A stretch of DNA of 64,000 nt from Labia minor (GCA_963082975.1 OY720347.1:11142225-11206224), one strand, 5' to 3'; positions 9,855 to 22,250 are shown, numbered from the stretch's first letter. Numbers and translations are program-made. Notes: generated from the letters alone by a model not told the origin.

Positions 9855-10404
9855 TGTAGGGTTGGTGGCTTCGATAGTGAAGCAGATGTATTAAAAAATA
9901 TCGTTTTTGAAGAAAAGGTAGCAAAAATAATATCGTTTTGATGAAAAGTATTAGCAAAAAATATATCGTTTTTATTGAAAAGTGTAGCAAAAAATATATG
10001 GTTTTTGTTTAGAAATATTAGCAAAAAATATATACACAGATAAAAATAAACGTCTTGGAAATCTTCGGTTCTTCGTTCTTCGTTCTTCGGATATGTTCTT
10101 CTTAACGTCTTGAATCACAACTGCTACTACTGCTACTAGCAAGCTAGCCTGCTTCACGGCTTTTTATACCCGGCTGGCGACATCTAGGCGGAGTGGTGGG
10201 GACTCTCGACAACCAATAGCGTGCTAGGCGCTGAACGAAGAGCCAATAGATGGCCAGCTTATTATAGCCAATCGTAAGCTTCTAAGAGGGGGTAGCGAGG
10301 TTTTAAATATATGTCCCGGTGCAACATGAATTTGCTCAGTCGCTCCGAGAACATCTTCATGGGAAAATAATAAAATAAAATAAATTTCATTTTTTCAGAT
10401 CCTA
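9855..10404 (-). repeat. 5' LTR of the gag-only element, with promoter
   Basis: It matches the other LTR. On the minus strand the order is CCAAT-type boxes, then GGGTATAAAAAGCC (TATA box, about 10160-10175), then the presumed start about 30 bp on, then a transcribed leader ending at the gag ORF. Confidence 0.85.
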
Positions 10405-10775
10405 TATAAATGCAATTTAATTTCAAAATTATTGAGATTAAATTAATACGGTCAAGACATATTTATTTCTCATTAAAAATAAATGAAATAGTTAATGTGT
10501 GAAATTTATCTTAAAATAGTAAAACAGAGAGAAATATTATTATCAAAAATAAAAATATTATATGGATATAATAATATAAATTGAAAGTATTATAATATCA
10601 TTAAAGAACAAGAAAAGGGAGACATACATGTGAAATTGATAATAATTTTAAATTATTGGATTATAATGAATGTGATATATAATAAAATTGATAATAAAAA
10701 TAATTTTAATTTATGTTATTTAAAATTAATTGCAAATTATTACAAATAATTCTAAATACTATATATATATATATA
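10405..10775. other. AT-rich stretch, no gene seen
   Basis: Very AT-rich, ending in a short TA microsatellite. No coding or repeat signal recognised. Confidence 0.5.
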
Positions 10776-11566
10776 AGTGTAAAAGTATTAAACCGGAATT
10801 TTCCTATAGGTAGTGCTAGCTATGAGTTTAAAGACCGTAAGACCGCTTCTGTGTAGCGCCATTTTCTCCCTCTAACAGCTAGTGAAGTTTATCAACATAC
10901 AATAACCTAAGTTTCATACAGCGGTATATTTTTCTATAACCTCAAACATGTCAAGTTTTCTGACTATGAACTATGTTTTGCGGACAGCAATGCTTTTCTG
11001 TTATTATTTGAAGAAAACTGATGAAGAATCGCAGAGAATGCTTGTAGAAGCATACGGTGAACATTCTCTTGGGAAAACTCAATGCTTTATGTGGTTTAAA
11101 AAATTTAGAAGAGGTGGTTTTGACGTGAAAATCACCGAAAAAGAGTATAATGAGCTACGAAACCTGGCAAAACTTTTAACACTGATCACTACCAACAATA
11201 AATGATCGATTTGAATCGAGCACTACGTGAAAAACGACCGAAATATGCAAAAAGGCAACATAAAGTCATTTTATTTCATGATAATGCCCTCTCACACATA
11301 GCAAAATGGGTCGAGGCGTTCCATTGGGAAATACTATTCTCCAGATTTGGCTCCACCTGATTACTATCTATTTGCATCATTGGGACATGCACTTACCAAA
11401 TAAACACTTCGATTTGTATGAAAATGTACGATAATGGCTCGACAATTGGTTCACTTCAAAAGAAGATTTGTTTTTTGGTGTGGCATTCATTACCTGCGAG
11501 AGAAATAGGTATAAATTTCAATGGACGTGCAATTTTTACAACAAAATTCCCGTTTAATACTTCTAC
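10776..11566 (+). pseudogene. mariner transposon relic with internal deletion
   Basis: The ends form an imperfect inverted repeat (left AAAAGTATTAAACCGGAATT, right its degraded complement ending near 11566). The frame from 10948 reads a mariner helix-turn-helix region (RTAMLFCYYLKKT and LGKTQCFMWFKKFRRGGFDV) and then jumps to unrelated codons, so the middle is missing. Further on (11205-11510), out of frame, are FHDNALSH-like and SPDLAP-like remnants of the catalytic domain. It is inactive by deletion and frameshift. Confidence 0.8.
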
Positions 11567-11813
11567 ATCAATATATATATATATATATATATATATTGGT
11601 ATAATAATTATATTTATTTAATTGTAAGTGAAAATGTTACTACAAAACTTCGTCTACAATTCTCATGATAGCTGAGATATTCTCACACTCGTTTTAATAT
11701 TCACGCGATGATTCATTAATAGAAATTCATATGTTTATGTTCAATCTCTATTTTATATATATATATTATAATCTACTAAAATTAAAATTTAAAAATAAAA
11801 ATCTTAGTAAGTA

Positions 11814-12286
11814 TGTAAGTTCGGGTTTGGCCACGGGAGGGCGTTGGATTGAACAGAGCCAGACACACACGAACAGAAAGAAACAAGCATTCATCATAGA
11901 AACACCTATCCACCATTATTTTGTTATATATCTTTTCCCCTTATGAATTTAACCAAGTTACGCTACCAAGAGACTTGAGATTTGTTTTATAAGTGAGGGA
12001 TTTATTTGGAGATAAAAGAAGTGAGATGTAGTTTCTGAAATGTATAAAGATATTTATTTACATATGTACATTGATTTTAAAATGGCCAAGCTAGTACCTG
12101 AAATGTATAAAGAAACAAATCTCAAGTCTCTTGGTAGCGTAACTTGGTTAAATTCATAAGGGGAAAAGATATATAACAAAATAATGGTGGATAGGTGTTT
12201 CTATGATGAATGCTTGTTTCTTTCTGTTCGTGTGTGTCTGGCTCTGTTCAATCCAACGCCCTCCCGTGGCCAAACCCGAACTTACA
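11814..12286. repeat. perfect 174-bp inverted repeat with 125-bp loop
   Basis: Arms 11814-11987 and 12113-12286 are exact reverse complements over their whole length as far as I can read, running from TGTAAGTTCGGGTTTGGCC to GAGATTTGTTT. The loop contains a direct repeat of CTGAAATGTATAAAG, the second copy abutting the right arm. AGTA borders both outer ends. No coding sequence is recognised in the arms. Transcribed RNA would fold into a very long perfect duplex. Confidence 0.9.
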
Positions 12287-12324
12287 AGTATATGATAGAT
12301 ATATACTTTTATAGGTTAATGTTA

Positions 12325-12455
12325 ATGTATCTTCTTCTTAAGGTGCCGTCTCCCTTTCGGAGTTTGGCTATCATTATGACTAGGATAGCCTTAGAAGCTG
12401 CCCAGCCATGATGATTTTTCTACGCTACACTCTCGGCTAGCTGCCTCCTGATGTA
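12325..12455. repeat. GC-richer repeat-like fragment
   Basis: The block around AAGGTGCCGTCTCCCTTTCG and TCATTATGACTAGG resembles interspersed sequence I recall from several insect genomes, but I cannot name the family. It immediately follows the large inverted repeat. Confidence 0.3.
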
Positions 12456-12460
12456 TCATA

Positions 12461-13620
12461 ATATTGTAATACTTGAATATGGAGCAAAAAAATTGATTTG
12501 ATTATAATTAGATTGAATAATTATAAATCTATTTTTAAAATAATTAAAATACAATACTATATTTTAGAAATTTATTTATTTATTTATATTTTTTTTTACT
12601 TAATTATTCAAATGAATGTAGTTTTCAGATCATTTTACAACCAAACATTGAAATCCCTCAATAATGTTAAATCAAATATGATTTGGTTCAGTGAACAAAT
12701 TTTATTTTTATTTCACAATATTCAGTAATTTCAATAAAATTTTTTTTTTTTTTACAATTTTTTATAAATAATAAATATCCTTAAATTTATATTAATATAT
12801 ATTTATATACCCTTAAAGTAATTAATTACTTATATGGTTGTTGGATAATAAGTGAATATTGAGTAATAAAACATGTATAATTTCCAAAAATTATAAAGTT
12901 TAAGATAAGATGAAATTTGATTAAAAGTCAATATGTGCCAATATGAGAGAGAGGGACCTACCTTCAGTTATATAAATGTTCGTTTCAATTAATGTAATTT
13001 TATTAGAACACACACGTATACACACACATTCATAATACTAATACACATCATGTAGTTATAAGATCTATTATAATTCGAATAATATATACGTATGTATTAA
13101 ATTAATAATAATAATTAGTATTTATTTACTATTAGATAAAAGTTGAACTATTTATTTAGAAAATATATCAATTATATATTTTCTACTCTTTAATGATTTA
13201 ATTTGTTTAATAATCATTTAATTAATTAACAAAGAGAGATGTAGAAAAAGAAGATGAATGATTTAATTTGTTAATGTCATTTGTTTTCGAAATTTATGTG
13301 CGATGAGAAAATAAAAAGCGTAGATCCTTATCGAAATTAGTATTATATTCAATTAAACTTGATGTGAATATAAAAGCTATCATCTTTAAATAAATTAAGA
13401 TATTTAAAAGATAACAAACAATATTAAAATTATTATTTTGTTGTTGAATTCTGTTGTTGAGGTGTTGATAAATGAGAAATAAAAAAAATGATTAGAATAA
13501 TTATTATTGAAATGTCATTTTATCATAAAATTGGTGTTCGGAAAACAATAATCATATGGACATGTAAGTAGCTATATTCTTAGAGCCCTTCCGACGCCCG
13601 ACTTTTTAAATAAAAAAAAA
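12461..13620. other. AT-rich stretch, no gene seen
   Basis: Long AT-rich tracts with short poly(T) and TA runs. No convincing exon, RNA gene or complete repeat. Confidence 0.5.
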
Positions 13621-14431
13621 ACGAGGTTTGTTCAAAAGAAAAGGTGAATTTTGAATTTTCGCGGACTGTGTACATTCCATTAAAGAATTTTTTGTTATGT
13701 CGGTACACACATGTTTCTCATATGTTGACATTATCAGCCATTTTGGATTAGTAGTTTGTTTTTGACAACTGAAAAAATTAGTCATGTTTTTGTGTTCTTC
13801 GATTTTTTACTTAAAAAATAAATGGATCAAAGAATCTGTATTAAATTTTGTGTTAAAAATGGAATAAAATGTTGACACTGGCATTCGGCGTGTCTACTTT
13901 GTTTCAAAAAAATGTTTATAAGTGGAACAAGCGCTTTAAAGAATGCCGAAAAAAGCACGCAGTGTTTGATCAAATGTGAAGGTTTTGCTCAATGTTTTCT
14001 TTGATTACAACGGCATGGTGCATCATGAGTTCTTTCCAACAGGCCGAACTGTTAATAAGGAATACTGCAAGGAAGTTATGCAACGTTTCCGTGAAGTAAT
14101 ACGGCTCAAACGATCGGAATTGTGGAAAAACAAATCATGGATTCTGCTGCATCACGATAATGTACCAGCTCACACATCATTGCTTGTTCGTGATTTTTTT
14201 GACAAAAACAACACCCTAACCATGCCTCAACCACCGTATTCACCAGATTTAGCTCCCTTTTTTTCTATTCCCAAAACTAAAGAGACAAATTAAAGGATTG
14301 GAAGAAGCACTGGCTTATATCTGAGAGGAATTACTTTGAATAGGACAAAATGGATATTGATGAATAAATAAATACTTTTCGAAATAATTCAAAATTCACC
14401 TTTTCTTTTGAACACACCTCGTATTTGATTT
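13621..14431 (+). pseudogene. mariner transposon, deletion derivative with both termini
   Basis: Long matching terminal inverted repeats (left ACGAGGTTTGTTCAAAAG, right its complement to about 14431) bound an 811-bp element. The frame at 13976-14293 encodes the second half of a mariner transposase: FFDYNGMVHHEFFPTGRTVN, then the HHDNVPAHTSLLV aspartate region, then PPYSPDLAP. Just after PDLAP the CDFF segment is lost and the frame shifts (FFSIPKTKE), losing the last catalytic aspartate. The N-terminal DNA-binding half is largely deleted. It belongs to the same family as 425-1446. Confidence 0.85.
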
Positions 14432-15471
14432 AAAAATTATACAAATTATATATTATTTGATCAAGTGAATCAAAGTCAGTAGTTATTTGAATGAATATAT
14501 TTTTCCTATTGTTTCTACTTAGGACAAATCTCAAACCAATTTTATTATATGAATATTTATAAGAAATATTATTTGTAAAACAGTTGAAGTAGGATAAAGA
14601 AATTTGCAAAACCTATCATAAAATATTACAATTTTGTATTTATTATCAATTAATATATAACTTTTAAATTAAATAATGGATTAGAAACTTGTATTATAGA
14701 CCGATGCACAAAAAAATACTAATGAATTACTTAGTATAGTTGAATGAATTGAAGTTTTGACTGCTGAATAAGGCTGATTGTGACATGAAATAGCTTCAGA
14801 AGAAGTCGTCATGAAAGAAGTTTCTGAAGTAGTCGATTAAACGCTGAGTTACCTGAATCGTGTACCTTAATTCATCACGCAGATGAAGTTCAAAGGTCAA
14901 AAGTCAATTAGCCAACATAACTTAATGCCCTTTCCCTTCCCCTACCAAAACAAAAAAACAAAAAATAAAATCTCCAATTATCATGTATCATATAAAGAAA
15001 ATACATATATAATATTCTAATAACCATATTTAATAGAATATCATGAAATAATCTATGATAATAAAGTGTTCAAACTAAGATAATATAATTAATCGAATCC
15101 TAGGCGAATGTAAAGTGCAGTATTTTGCTTTCAATGAATGAATTTGCAAAAATTAAACAAATTATTATTTTATTCAGTCAAGTAATCATTAATAATTTCT
15201 ATCATGAATAAACATCATTTTCATTTTGATCATGACAATGTTTAAATGATATGATTTGATTTTAAAAAGAAAAAAAAGTGTCATTGCTGTGAGTTTTCAA
15301 AGGTCAATGACACTTTCTGCACATCTGGAATGTATTTATAAAAAATATATACATCTGTTAAGTTCTATTATATATCTAAGAGATAAGAAATTGAAAATAT
15401 TAGAAAAAATAACAGAATAAGATTTGTTATAAGAAAAAAAAAACATTAACTTTCTCAGTCAAGGTCTACTT
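14432..15471. other. intergenic, no gene seen
   Basis: AT-rich sequence. I see no supported exon or RNA gene. Confidence 0.45.
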
Positions 15472-15700
15472 CAGTGATTCTCATCCTTTTTTTTACCGCG
15501 GCACACTTTTAACGGTTTAAAAATTTGGCGGCACACAAAGAAAAAGATAAACGTAAAAGTTTACCATATTGAAAAAAAGTAGTCCCAAAAACGGTTTAAC
15601 CTTTTTTTAGAACCAAATTGAAAAAATTTAGAATAAAAAGTTTAAGAGCCTAAACTCGCGGCACACTAAAGTGCCGCGGCACAGTGGTTGAGAATCACTG
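15472..15700. mobile_element. hAT-type MITE (family CAGTGATTCTCAACC)
   Basis: Terminal inverted repeats CAGTGATTCTCATCC and GGTTGAGAATCACTG, with subterminal CCGCGGCACAC/GTGCCGCGGCAC. Flanking 8-mers GTCTACTT and GTGTATTT are a diverged target duplication. A second copy lies at 51710-51933. Confidence 0.8.
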
Positions 15701-15956
15701 GTGTATTTGAACCAATTTTCTTGTGACAAGCTTTACATTGGGTTTTAATAATAAATTAAATTTTAAAAATGTTTCTTATATTCTTATAAAATAATTGAAA
15801 ATTCAAATTAAATAGCTATTTATTAATTAATAAATAATTTTTTAATTATTTTAGATTTATATGTAAATAGATGAGGAGGTTAACGTAAATAAGAAAGGGT
15901 ATTGAACAAAATATATTATAACACCGTTTGTATTTGTTGAAAATTTTATTATTTTT

Positions 15957-16661
15957 ACTATCTCGCCAGAGATTTGAAGGTCCCTGAGTCATTTGCATTA
16001 TTGTCGAGAAAAATGTCTGTGTGTGTGTATATGTAGACAAGATTACGCAAAAACGGTTTTAGCTGGAATAATGAAATCTGGTATACGGACATTAATCAAA
16101 ATTCGTATTTTACTATTTGAGAAATGTAGCTCAACCGGAACAGGGTCATCACCTACAACGTTTTGATAATCATTTCCTCTAAAGTGACCGTAAAAATAAA
16201 GATATATGTTTGATAGTTTTTCACATGATTAAAAATTGTATCAAACTGCTATATATAAAATTGCAGCTTGTTTGAATTACTGAAAGTACCGGAATTAATT
16301 TTTTTAATTTTTTAACTTTGACTGCCAAACACGCGCCAGCAAGTGGTGTCATCAACAATTCAATTGCTGCGTCCCCGTCGACTACCTAGTAAAATATTTA
16401 ATTTACATCAAAACTATGATAAAAGTTAAATGCAGCTAAAAGCACTTGAAAACAAATGCTATTTCATAAATTTGCGCAACTAACAAAAATATATAGTATT
16501 AAGCCAAAGTCTTCTTTCAATAAAATGTTGTCAGTGAAAATTATGTTAAAAAACCTTAAATCCTATGATCGGATAGAATAAAATTTTAATTAATTTTCAA
16601 ATATAGAAAAAAGCTTGATTAACCAATTCAAATTTGCGGGATACTCGATTGGAGACACTCC
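15957..16661 (-). repeat. interspersed repeat family A, variant copy
   Basis: In minus orientation it begins with GGAGTGTCTCCAATCGAG and ends with the partly degraded palindromic terminus (ACTATCTCGCCAGAGAT on the plus strand). The body matches the copy at 2749-6872. Confidence 0.8.
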
Positions 16662-16700
16662 AGATTTTTTTACTTTCTTTTTATTTTATCTGCTCGCCAC

Positions 16701-16731
<31 letters not shown>

Positions 16732-16739
16732 ATAGAAAG

Positions 16740-17278
16740 TAAAAATATCTATACCATATAGGGTAAAGCATACAGAAGTTGGCCCCCTTAAACAATTCAC
16801 CAGTTTTTAATGCATATCTAGGCAAATTGCGGAACAATCTGTGACAAATTAGGTTTGCAGAACATAGATACTATGAGCATTTTGATGAATAAAAATAATC
16901 ATTTTCTCATGACATTTTCAATAAGCACCTTTTAAAAAAATCCTAAAAAATACAGTTATTGGCCCCCTGTTATAATTATTGGCCTAGATATTCTATACTG
17001 ATTATACAACCATACAACAAAAGATTACATGGTTAATAGCTAAATTTTTAAAATAAAAATCTCTTATTATTTGTGTTGTGATAGAGGGCCAATGAGGGTT
17101 AATATTGGGATTTTGGGTAGAGAGGGTGGATGGTTTTGTACTCACTGCGTTGCTCGGGTTAGTGTCCGGTACGGACGTGTGCCAGAGCCAGGATTGCCCA
17201 GGATTCTTCAGAGCTCCACACCCGCTATTAACCCTTGATCACACAGACTAAGACCCAGAATCCCAAAAAAACCTAAAC

Positions 17279-17280
<2 letters not shown>
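16740..17280. repeat. repeat-like block with GGCCCCC direct repeats and a 14-bp inverted repeat
   Basis: Two similar motifs, TACAGAAGTTGGCCCCC and TACAGTTATTGGCCCCC, lie about 190 bp apart. A GC-richer island follows, bounded by TTGGGATTTTGGGT (17105-17118) and ACCCAGAATCCCAA (17253-17266), a near-perfect inverted repeat that suggests a small MITE. No ORF is recognised. Confidence 0.45.
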
Positions 17281-17323
<43 letters not shown>

Positions 17324-18461
17324 TTATAGAATGTTTCAAATTAATTTCATTAATTTAATACAAGTACACCATATATATATATATATATATATATATGTAT
17401 ACATATATATATATATTAATAAGAAAATATCAAAAATGATTCATAATATATATTCATACTATATAATTCAACAAATACGCGTTCAATAATAAATAAATAA
17501 TCGGTTTTTAAAATAATATAAAAAAAGAAAACAAAATATTGTTTTTTCAAATCATAGTTAGGTAATCTTTTCCGCATAATTTATTATCAATTGGTATTCT
17601 ATTAAGTGAATCTTTTTTTTTATTTAAACATTTACATTATTTTATACTCATATGGTAATCATCAATTGAAAGGCAATTTCCATACTTCTATTTTGGATTA
17701 GATTCAATTTTCTTGCTCTCTAAATGGTTTTATATTCATCAAACTGTGATTTATAATTTAACTAGGTATCTTTTTACTTTCTCTTCAATATTTATTATAA
17801 TAATCAATAAATGATCAATAAATCAATAAATTTGCTACATATATAAATACTTATACATTTATATATAGGTAATATTATCAATATTTATTATTTTAAATAG
17901 AGAATTAATTGAATAATTACAATAATAATAAAATATATATTTTCTTTAGAAAAATTACATTCTTATTAAGTAGGTAATAGTTTATTTGATTTTATATATA
18001 TATATATATATATGTCAATAGAAAAGTAATAAATCGTAGGTAATTATAGTTATATTTATAATGTAAATAAGAAATTTTTATTTAAAAACTACTTCTCTAA
18101 TGTATCTAATTTAACTCAATCTGGAGGAGGAGTCGAAAATCTAAAAAAATTAAAATGTCCATTCAAAAAGACAAAGGATTTTAAAGGCAGAAAAAAAATA
18201 CGGAAATGGAAGGAAATAAAAAAATAATTTATCCATCCACGAGTATCAATCATGGAATAGTTTCATCATTTTAAGGGAAGAGTAATAATCTCTTGGGACA
18301 AGTCACATTCGTAGTACGTGATGTTTCAAAAAAACAAAACAAAAAGATTTCTAAATTGTGTTTTATTTAATCGGGAACAATTCATGATTTAAAAAGAAAA
18401 AGAAATGATGTACCTAGTGATTGAAAAAAACAAAATGTCAGTATTATATTATGAGAAAAGA
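17281..18461. other. AT-rich DNA with TA microsatellites
   Basis: TA/AT tracts at about 17281-17322, 17371-17416 and 17996-18014. No gene seen. Confidence 0.6.
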
Positions 18462-19080
18462 ATAAGTTGACCTGTGGCCAGGCGCAGAACTGACCGACGG
18501 CTTGAAATAAATTAATTTCCAGCTAAAGAAACAATTTCAAATAATTTAAATTTATCTATTAATGCATTAAAAAACAGATATGGATATAACATAAATATTT
18601 TTACTTTTATTTTATTTATAATATATAAGGAGAAGCTGGCTGTAACGCCATGAAGGGCTGGGTGACGTCATATAATTTAAAATTAAGAAAAAACTAATGA
18701 AGATGATTTTCCCCGAGGATAAAACCAATATAAAGTGCATTATTCGTGAAGATATGTAAAAAATCTCATGTGAAAATAACCCTTCCCTTCCTATCGTCGA
18801 TCGGTAATACTACCACTTCCGGTTTCCGGATATAAACCAAAAGTTGATCAATTCATTATACTGATGCATTATGTAAATATACCAAATTTCATCAAAATCT
18901 GTTGATCCGTTCAAGCTGTACACATCTATACGGACGGACAGACGGACGGACGGACAGACATCATGATAAAATACTCTTTTCTGTTAACAAAATGCATGAT
19001 TCGTGGAGATTTTTACAAATCTCCACATGTGAAACTTGGTGTGAAAAAAATACCTCCCTTACTATCGTCGGTCGGTAAAA
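18462..19080 (+). repeat. interspersed repeat family B (CCGACCG ends)
   Basis: It starts ATAAGTTGACCTGTGGCCAG and carries ACCGACGG near the head and CGTCGGTCGGT at the tail, which are subterminal inverted repeats. Inside are two related blocks (ATTCGTG...CTCATGTG...CCTATCGTCG and a second version before the tail), an ACCAAATTTCATCAAAATC motif and a GGACGGACAGACGGACGG microsatellite. Other copies: 25759-26376 (+) and 37584-38213 (-). Confidence 0.85.
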
Positions 19081-19670
19081 ATAGATTTTGTGACTTATTT
19101 TAATTGGGGGGTGGTCTAAAAAATATAAAAATTGTGTTAATTATGAGATGACGACTTAAGCCTATAGAAAATTTAAATTCCTTTTCATATTAATTTTTAA
19201 ATAGAAATATACATATTTAGGTCATTGATTGTTATTTACTTAATAATATAGTATCCATTTAAAGAAGTTGATATTTCTAGAAGGTTAAATTCCACATGTT
19301 TATATATATATATATATATATATATGAACAATTTTCATAGAAAAAAGAAAATAAAAACAAATTTGACTTTGATGTCCTCATGAAGTAAGATTACGTCCAT
19401 CAATCAGTAAGAAATTCTCTATTCTATATGTATAAAAACACTATAAATGATTAATGATAAATTCAGAGAGACATCAATGAAGTATTTCTTAGATTCTAGA
19501 TAAAGAATGAATGACATGGATAAAAATAAATTTGTCATTATGTCTAACGATTATTCAAGAAAAACAATAATATTGTTATTCTATATAATAATATATTTTA
19601 TTTTTGATTTTTATGTTAATTTGAATTTAAATAATATAATGTCAAAATGATTAAATAATTTTTTTTAATA

Positions 19671-19943
19671 AAAAAAAAAACTTCTGACTTTTGTACGTCC
19701 ACGCAAGAACAACGCCAATCAAGCCGGTTACATCAATGAGATGTCCTAAGATCAGTAGAACGGGTCCTATCAACCTTTACCTTGATTTTCTTGATCAGAG
19801 AGGCTACTTTTTATCAAGTAACTTCACAATTTTGGGTTGACTCTGTCCCATAGACCCCAGCTAGAGAAATTCCCCTCCGGGTCTTGAATCCGGGACCACG
19901 ATAAGCGAGCCAGCTACGATGCCCCCTACCCTGTGGCACCTAT
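19671..19943 (-). mobile_element. tRNA-derived SINE, minus-strand copy
   Basis: In minus orientation it has a tRNA-like head with a B-box-like GGATTCAAGACCC, then a body shared with 50073-50358 (TCTATGGGACAGAGTCAACCC, GATCAAGAAAATCAAGG), ending CGTACAAAAGTCAGAAG and a T run. The tRNA cloverleaf is degraded. Confidence 0.75.
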
Positions 19944-20641
19944 AGGAAGAAAATATCAAATGTACAAACATGTAAAAGTTTCAAGCGAGCGCGAAACCAA
20001 GCATTCCAAGTACCACATTATCTTCCTATATAATATATGTACACATTTAGAATTAATTATACATAGCAACAAAAGTCGGAGGTTTGTTCATATACCATTA
20101 GAAAGATAATACAATGAGATAACTTAGTTTTAGTATAATAAATTTACAATTAAATATTATGATACTTATATTACAAGTTTCTCCTTTATATTTATATATA
20201 AATTAAATTTTTACTGATATAAATGATATTTAGAAAATAGTTTTATAAAGTAAAAGTACCTTTCAACTCATATAAAAATTTTAATTTATCATTTATTTAA
20301 AATAAAAACATAAATAAGTTAAATTTATTTATAATTTATATAAAAACTTTTTTTTAAATATATGTACATCAAATGGTATAACATATAATGTCGAAAAGTC
20401 TTTTAAATAAATAAATGAGCTACCAATTTCTTTTTAGACATTTCACCCTTTGACCCACTTTAATCAGATCCAATGGGACAGTATAAGAAGGTGAAGGCAA
20501 AGAGAAATTGAATGAGTCCAGCTGATGAACTATTGTTTTACACAACAAAAAGTCTCAAATTTCAACTAAATTTTTTCTTACATTTTAGTAAAGGAAAAAA
20601 AAATAGAACAAAAATGAATAAATTACTTTAAAGAAAAAATT

Positions 20642-21249
20642 AGCTGGAGTGTCTCCACTCGACTATCTCGCAATTTGAATTGGATTAGATAACATAATAT
20701 ATTATATTTAAATTAAATTTAATTAATAAATTATAAATTAAAATTAATAGATAATATTTATTAAATCAGCGCATGTTTGGCTCTTTGTTGATGACACCAG
20801 ATCACGTGTTGGCGCGTGAGATTTGCAGTGTCAAAAAGTGATTAAATCAAGCTGAAATTCTATATATAGCAGTTTTATACAATTTTTAATCATGTGAAAC
20901 ATTATCAAACATATATCTTGATTTTTACGGTCAGTTTAGAGGAAAAAAATCAAAACGTTGTAGATAATGACCCTCTTCCGGTTGAGCTACATTTCTCAGA
21001 AGTTGATAGAAAACTACGAATTGTGAATAATGTCCATGTACCAAATTTCATGATTCTAGCTCAAACCGTTTTTGCGTAATCTTGTCTATATACATACACA
21101 CATATACAAACACACACCCACACAGACAGAGACAGACATTTTTCTCAACCTTAGTGAAAATGATTCAGGAAACTTCAAAACTTATAAAAACAACAAAATC
21201 TCAACATCAAAAATTTTCGTGATCAATACTATCTCTGGCGTGATAGTAA
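20642..21249 (+). repeat. interspersed repeat family A copy
   Basis: Head AGCTGGAGTGTCTCCACTCG followed by ACTATCTCGC. The tail is ATACTATCTCTGGCGTGATAGTA, a one-base-mutated palindrome. A CA-rich microsatellite precedes CAGACATTTTTCTCAACC. Confidence 0.85.
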
Positions 21250-21647
21250 TTATATACAATATTATAAATATAAATAGATATGAAAAAATATGAAACTGTT
21301 CAAAGAGATAATTAAATTTAACCATTCTAAATAATTGCAAAGATCGACTAAAATATACAATTTAATCAAAATAAGAAATAACTAAATTGAATGGGGATCT
21401 AGATATAATACTTTCCTTAGAATATTTATTTAATATACCTCCTATTCATATAATAATATTATCTAAATATAAATCACTAAGAAATAATAATCAGATCCCA
21501 CTGAACTTTGAATAATTATTAATTAATTAATTTTAATTAAAATACCAAGAAATATCAAATAAAAAAAAATCTATAACCAAATTTTTAAGTACAACACTGT
21601 TTTATTGAATTATTGTCAAAATTATTATCACTTATAAATTTAATGTA

Positions 21648-22250
21648 TTACTATCTCGCCAGAGATAGTATTGCGATCACGAAAATTTTCAATGTCGAGA
21701 TTTTGATGTTTTTATACGCTTTGAAGGTTCCTGAATCATCTTCACTAAGGTTGAGAAAAATGCCTGTGTGTGTGTGTATATGTGTGTGTCTGTGTGTATG
21801 TATGTAGACAAGATTACGCAAAAACGGTTTGAACTAGAATCATGAAATTTCGTATACTGGCATTATTCAAGTTTTATATAAACTTTTGAGAAATGTAGCT
21901 CAACCGGAAGAGTGTCATTACTTACAACGTTTTGATTTTTTTTCTTCTAAAGTGACCGTAAAAATAAAGATATATGTTTGATAGTTTTTCACACGATTAA
22001 AAATCTTATAAAACTGCTATATATAGAATTCCAGCTTGATTGAATAGCTGAAAGTACCAGAATTAATTTTTTGACACTGCAAATCTCACGCGCCAACACG
22101 TGACGTGGTACCATCAACAAAGAGCCAAACATGCGCAGGTTTAATAAATATTATTTATTAATTTTAATATTTAATTTAATTTAAATATAATATATTATGT
22201 TAACTAATCCAATTTAAATTGCAAGATAGTCGATTGGAGACACTCCTGCT
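21648..22250 (-). repeat. interspersed repeat family A copy, inverted
   Basis: Same family in opposite orientation, about 400 bp from the previous copy. The plus strand starts TTACTATCTCGCCAGAGATA, the perfect palindrome, and ends CGATTGGAGACACTCCTGCT. Confidence 0.85.

Larger units (their letters stand above)
6979..10404 (-). mobile_element. young LTR retrotransposon coding gag-protease only (non-autonomous)
   Basis: Two 550-bp LTRs (6979-7528 and 9855-10404), identical in every stretch I compared, enclose a 2.3-kb internal region with a single minus-strand ORF. TATAAA flanks both ends (6973-6978 and 10405-10410). Because of a TA overlap the alternative is a 4-bp TAAA duplication with LTRs two bases longer. 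A polypurine tract (AAAGAGGGGGTGAG, minus strand, about 7530-7545) abuts the 3' LTR. No reverse transcriptase, RNase H or integrase is present, so mobility must depend on another element. I could not match the sequence after the 5' LTR to a standard tRNA primer site. Confidence 0.9.

Noticed and set aside
425-14431. An integrated virus or polydnavirus segment in the TE-rich left half
   Set aside because: No viral structural or replication genes were found. All coding pieces are explained by mariner, Penelope and LTR retroelements.
17281-17416. Possible replication origin or matrix attachment site in long TA tracts
   Set aside because: The TA tracts are common throughout this AT-rich genome and carry no further signal.
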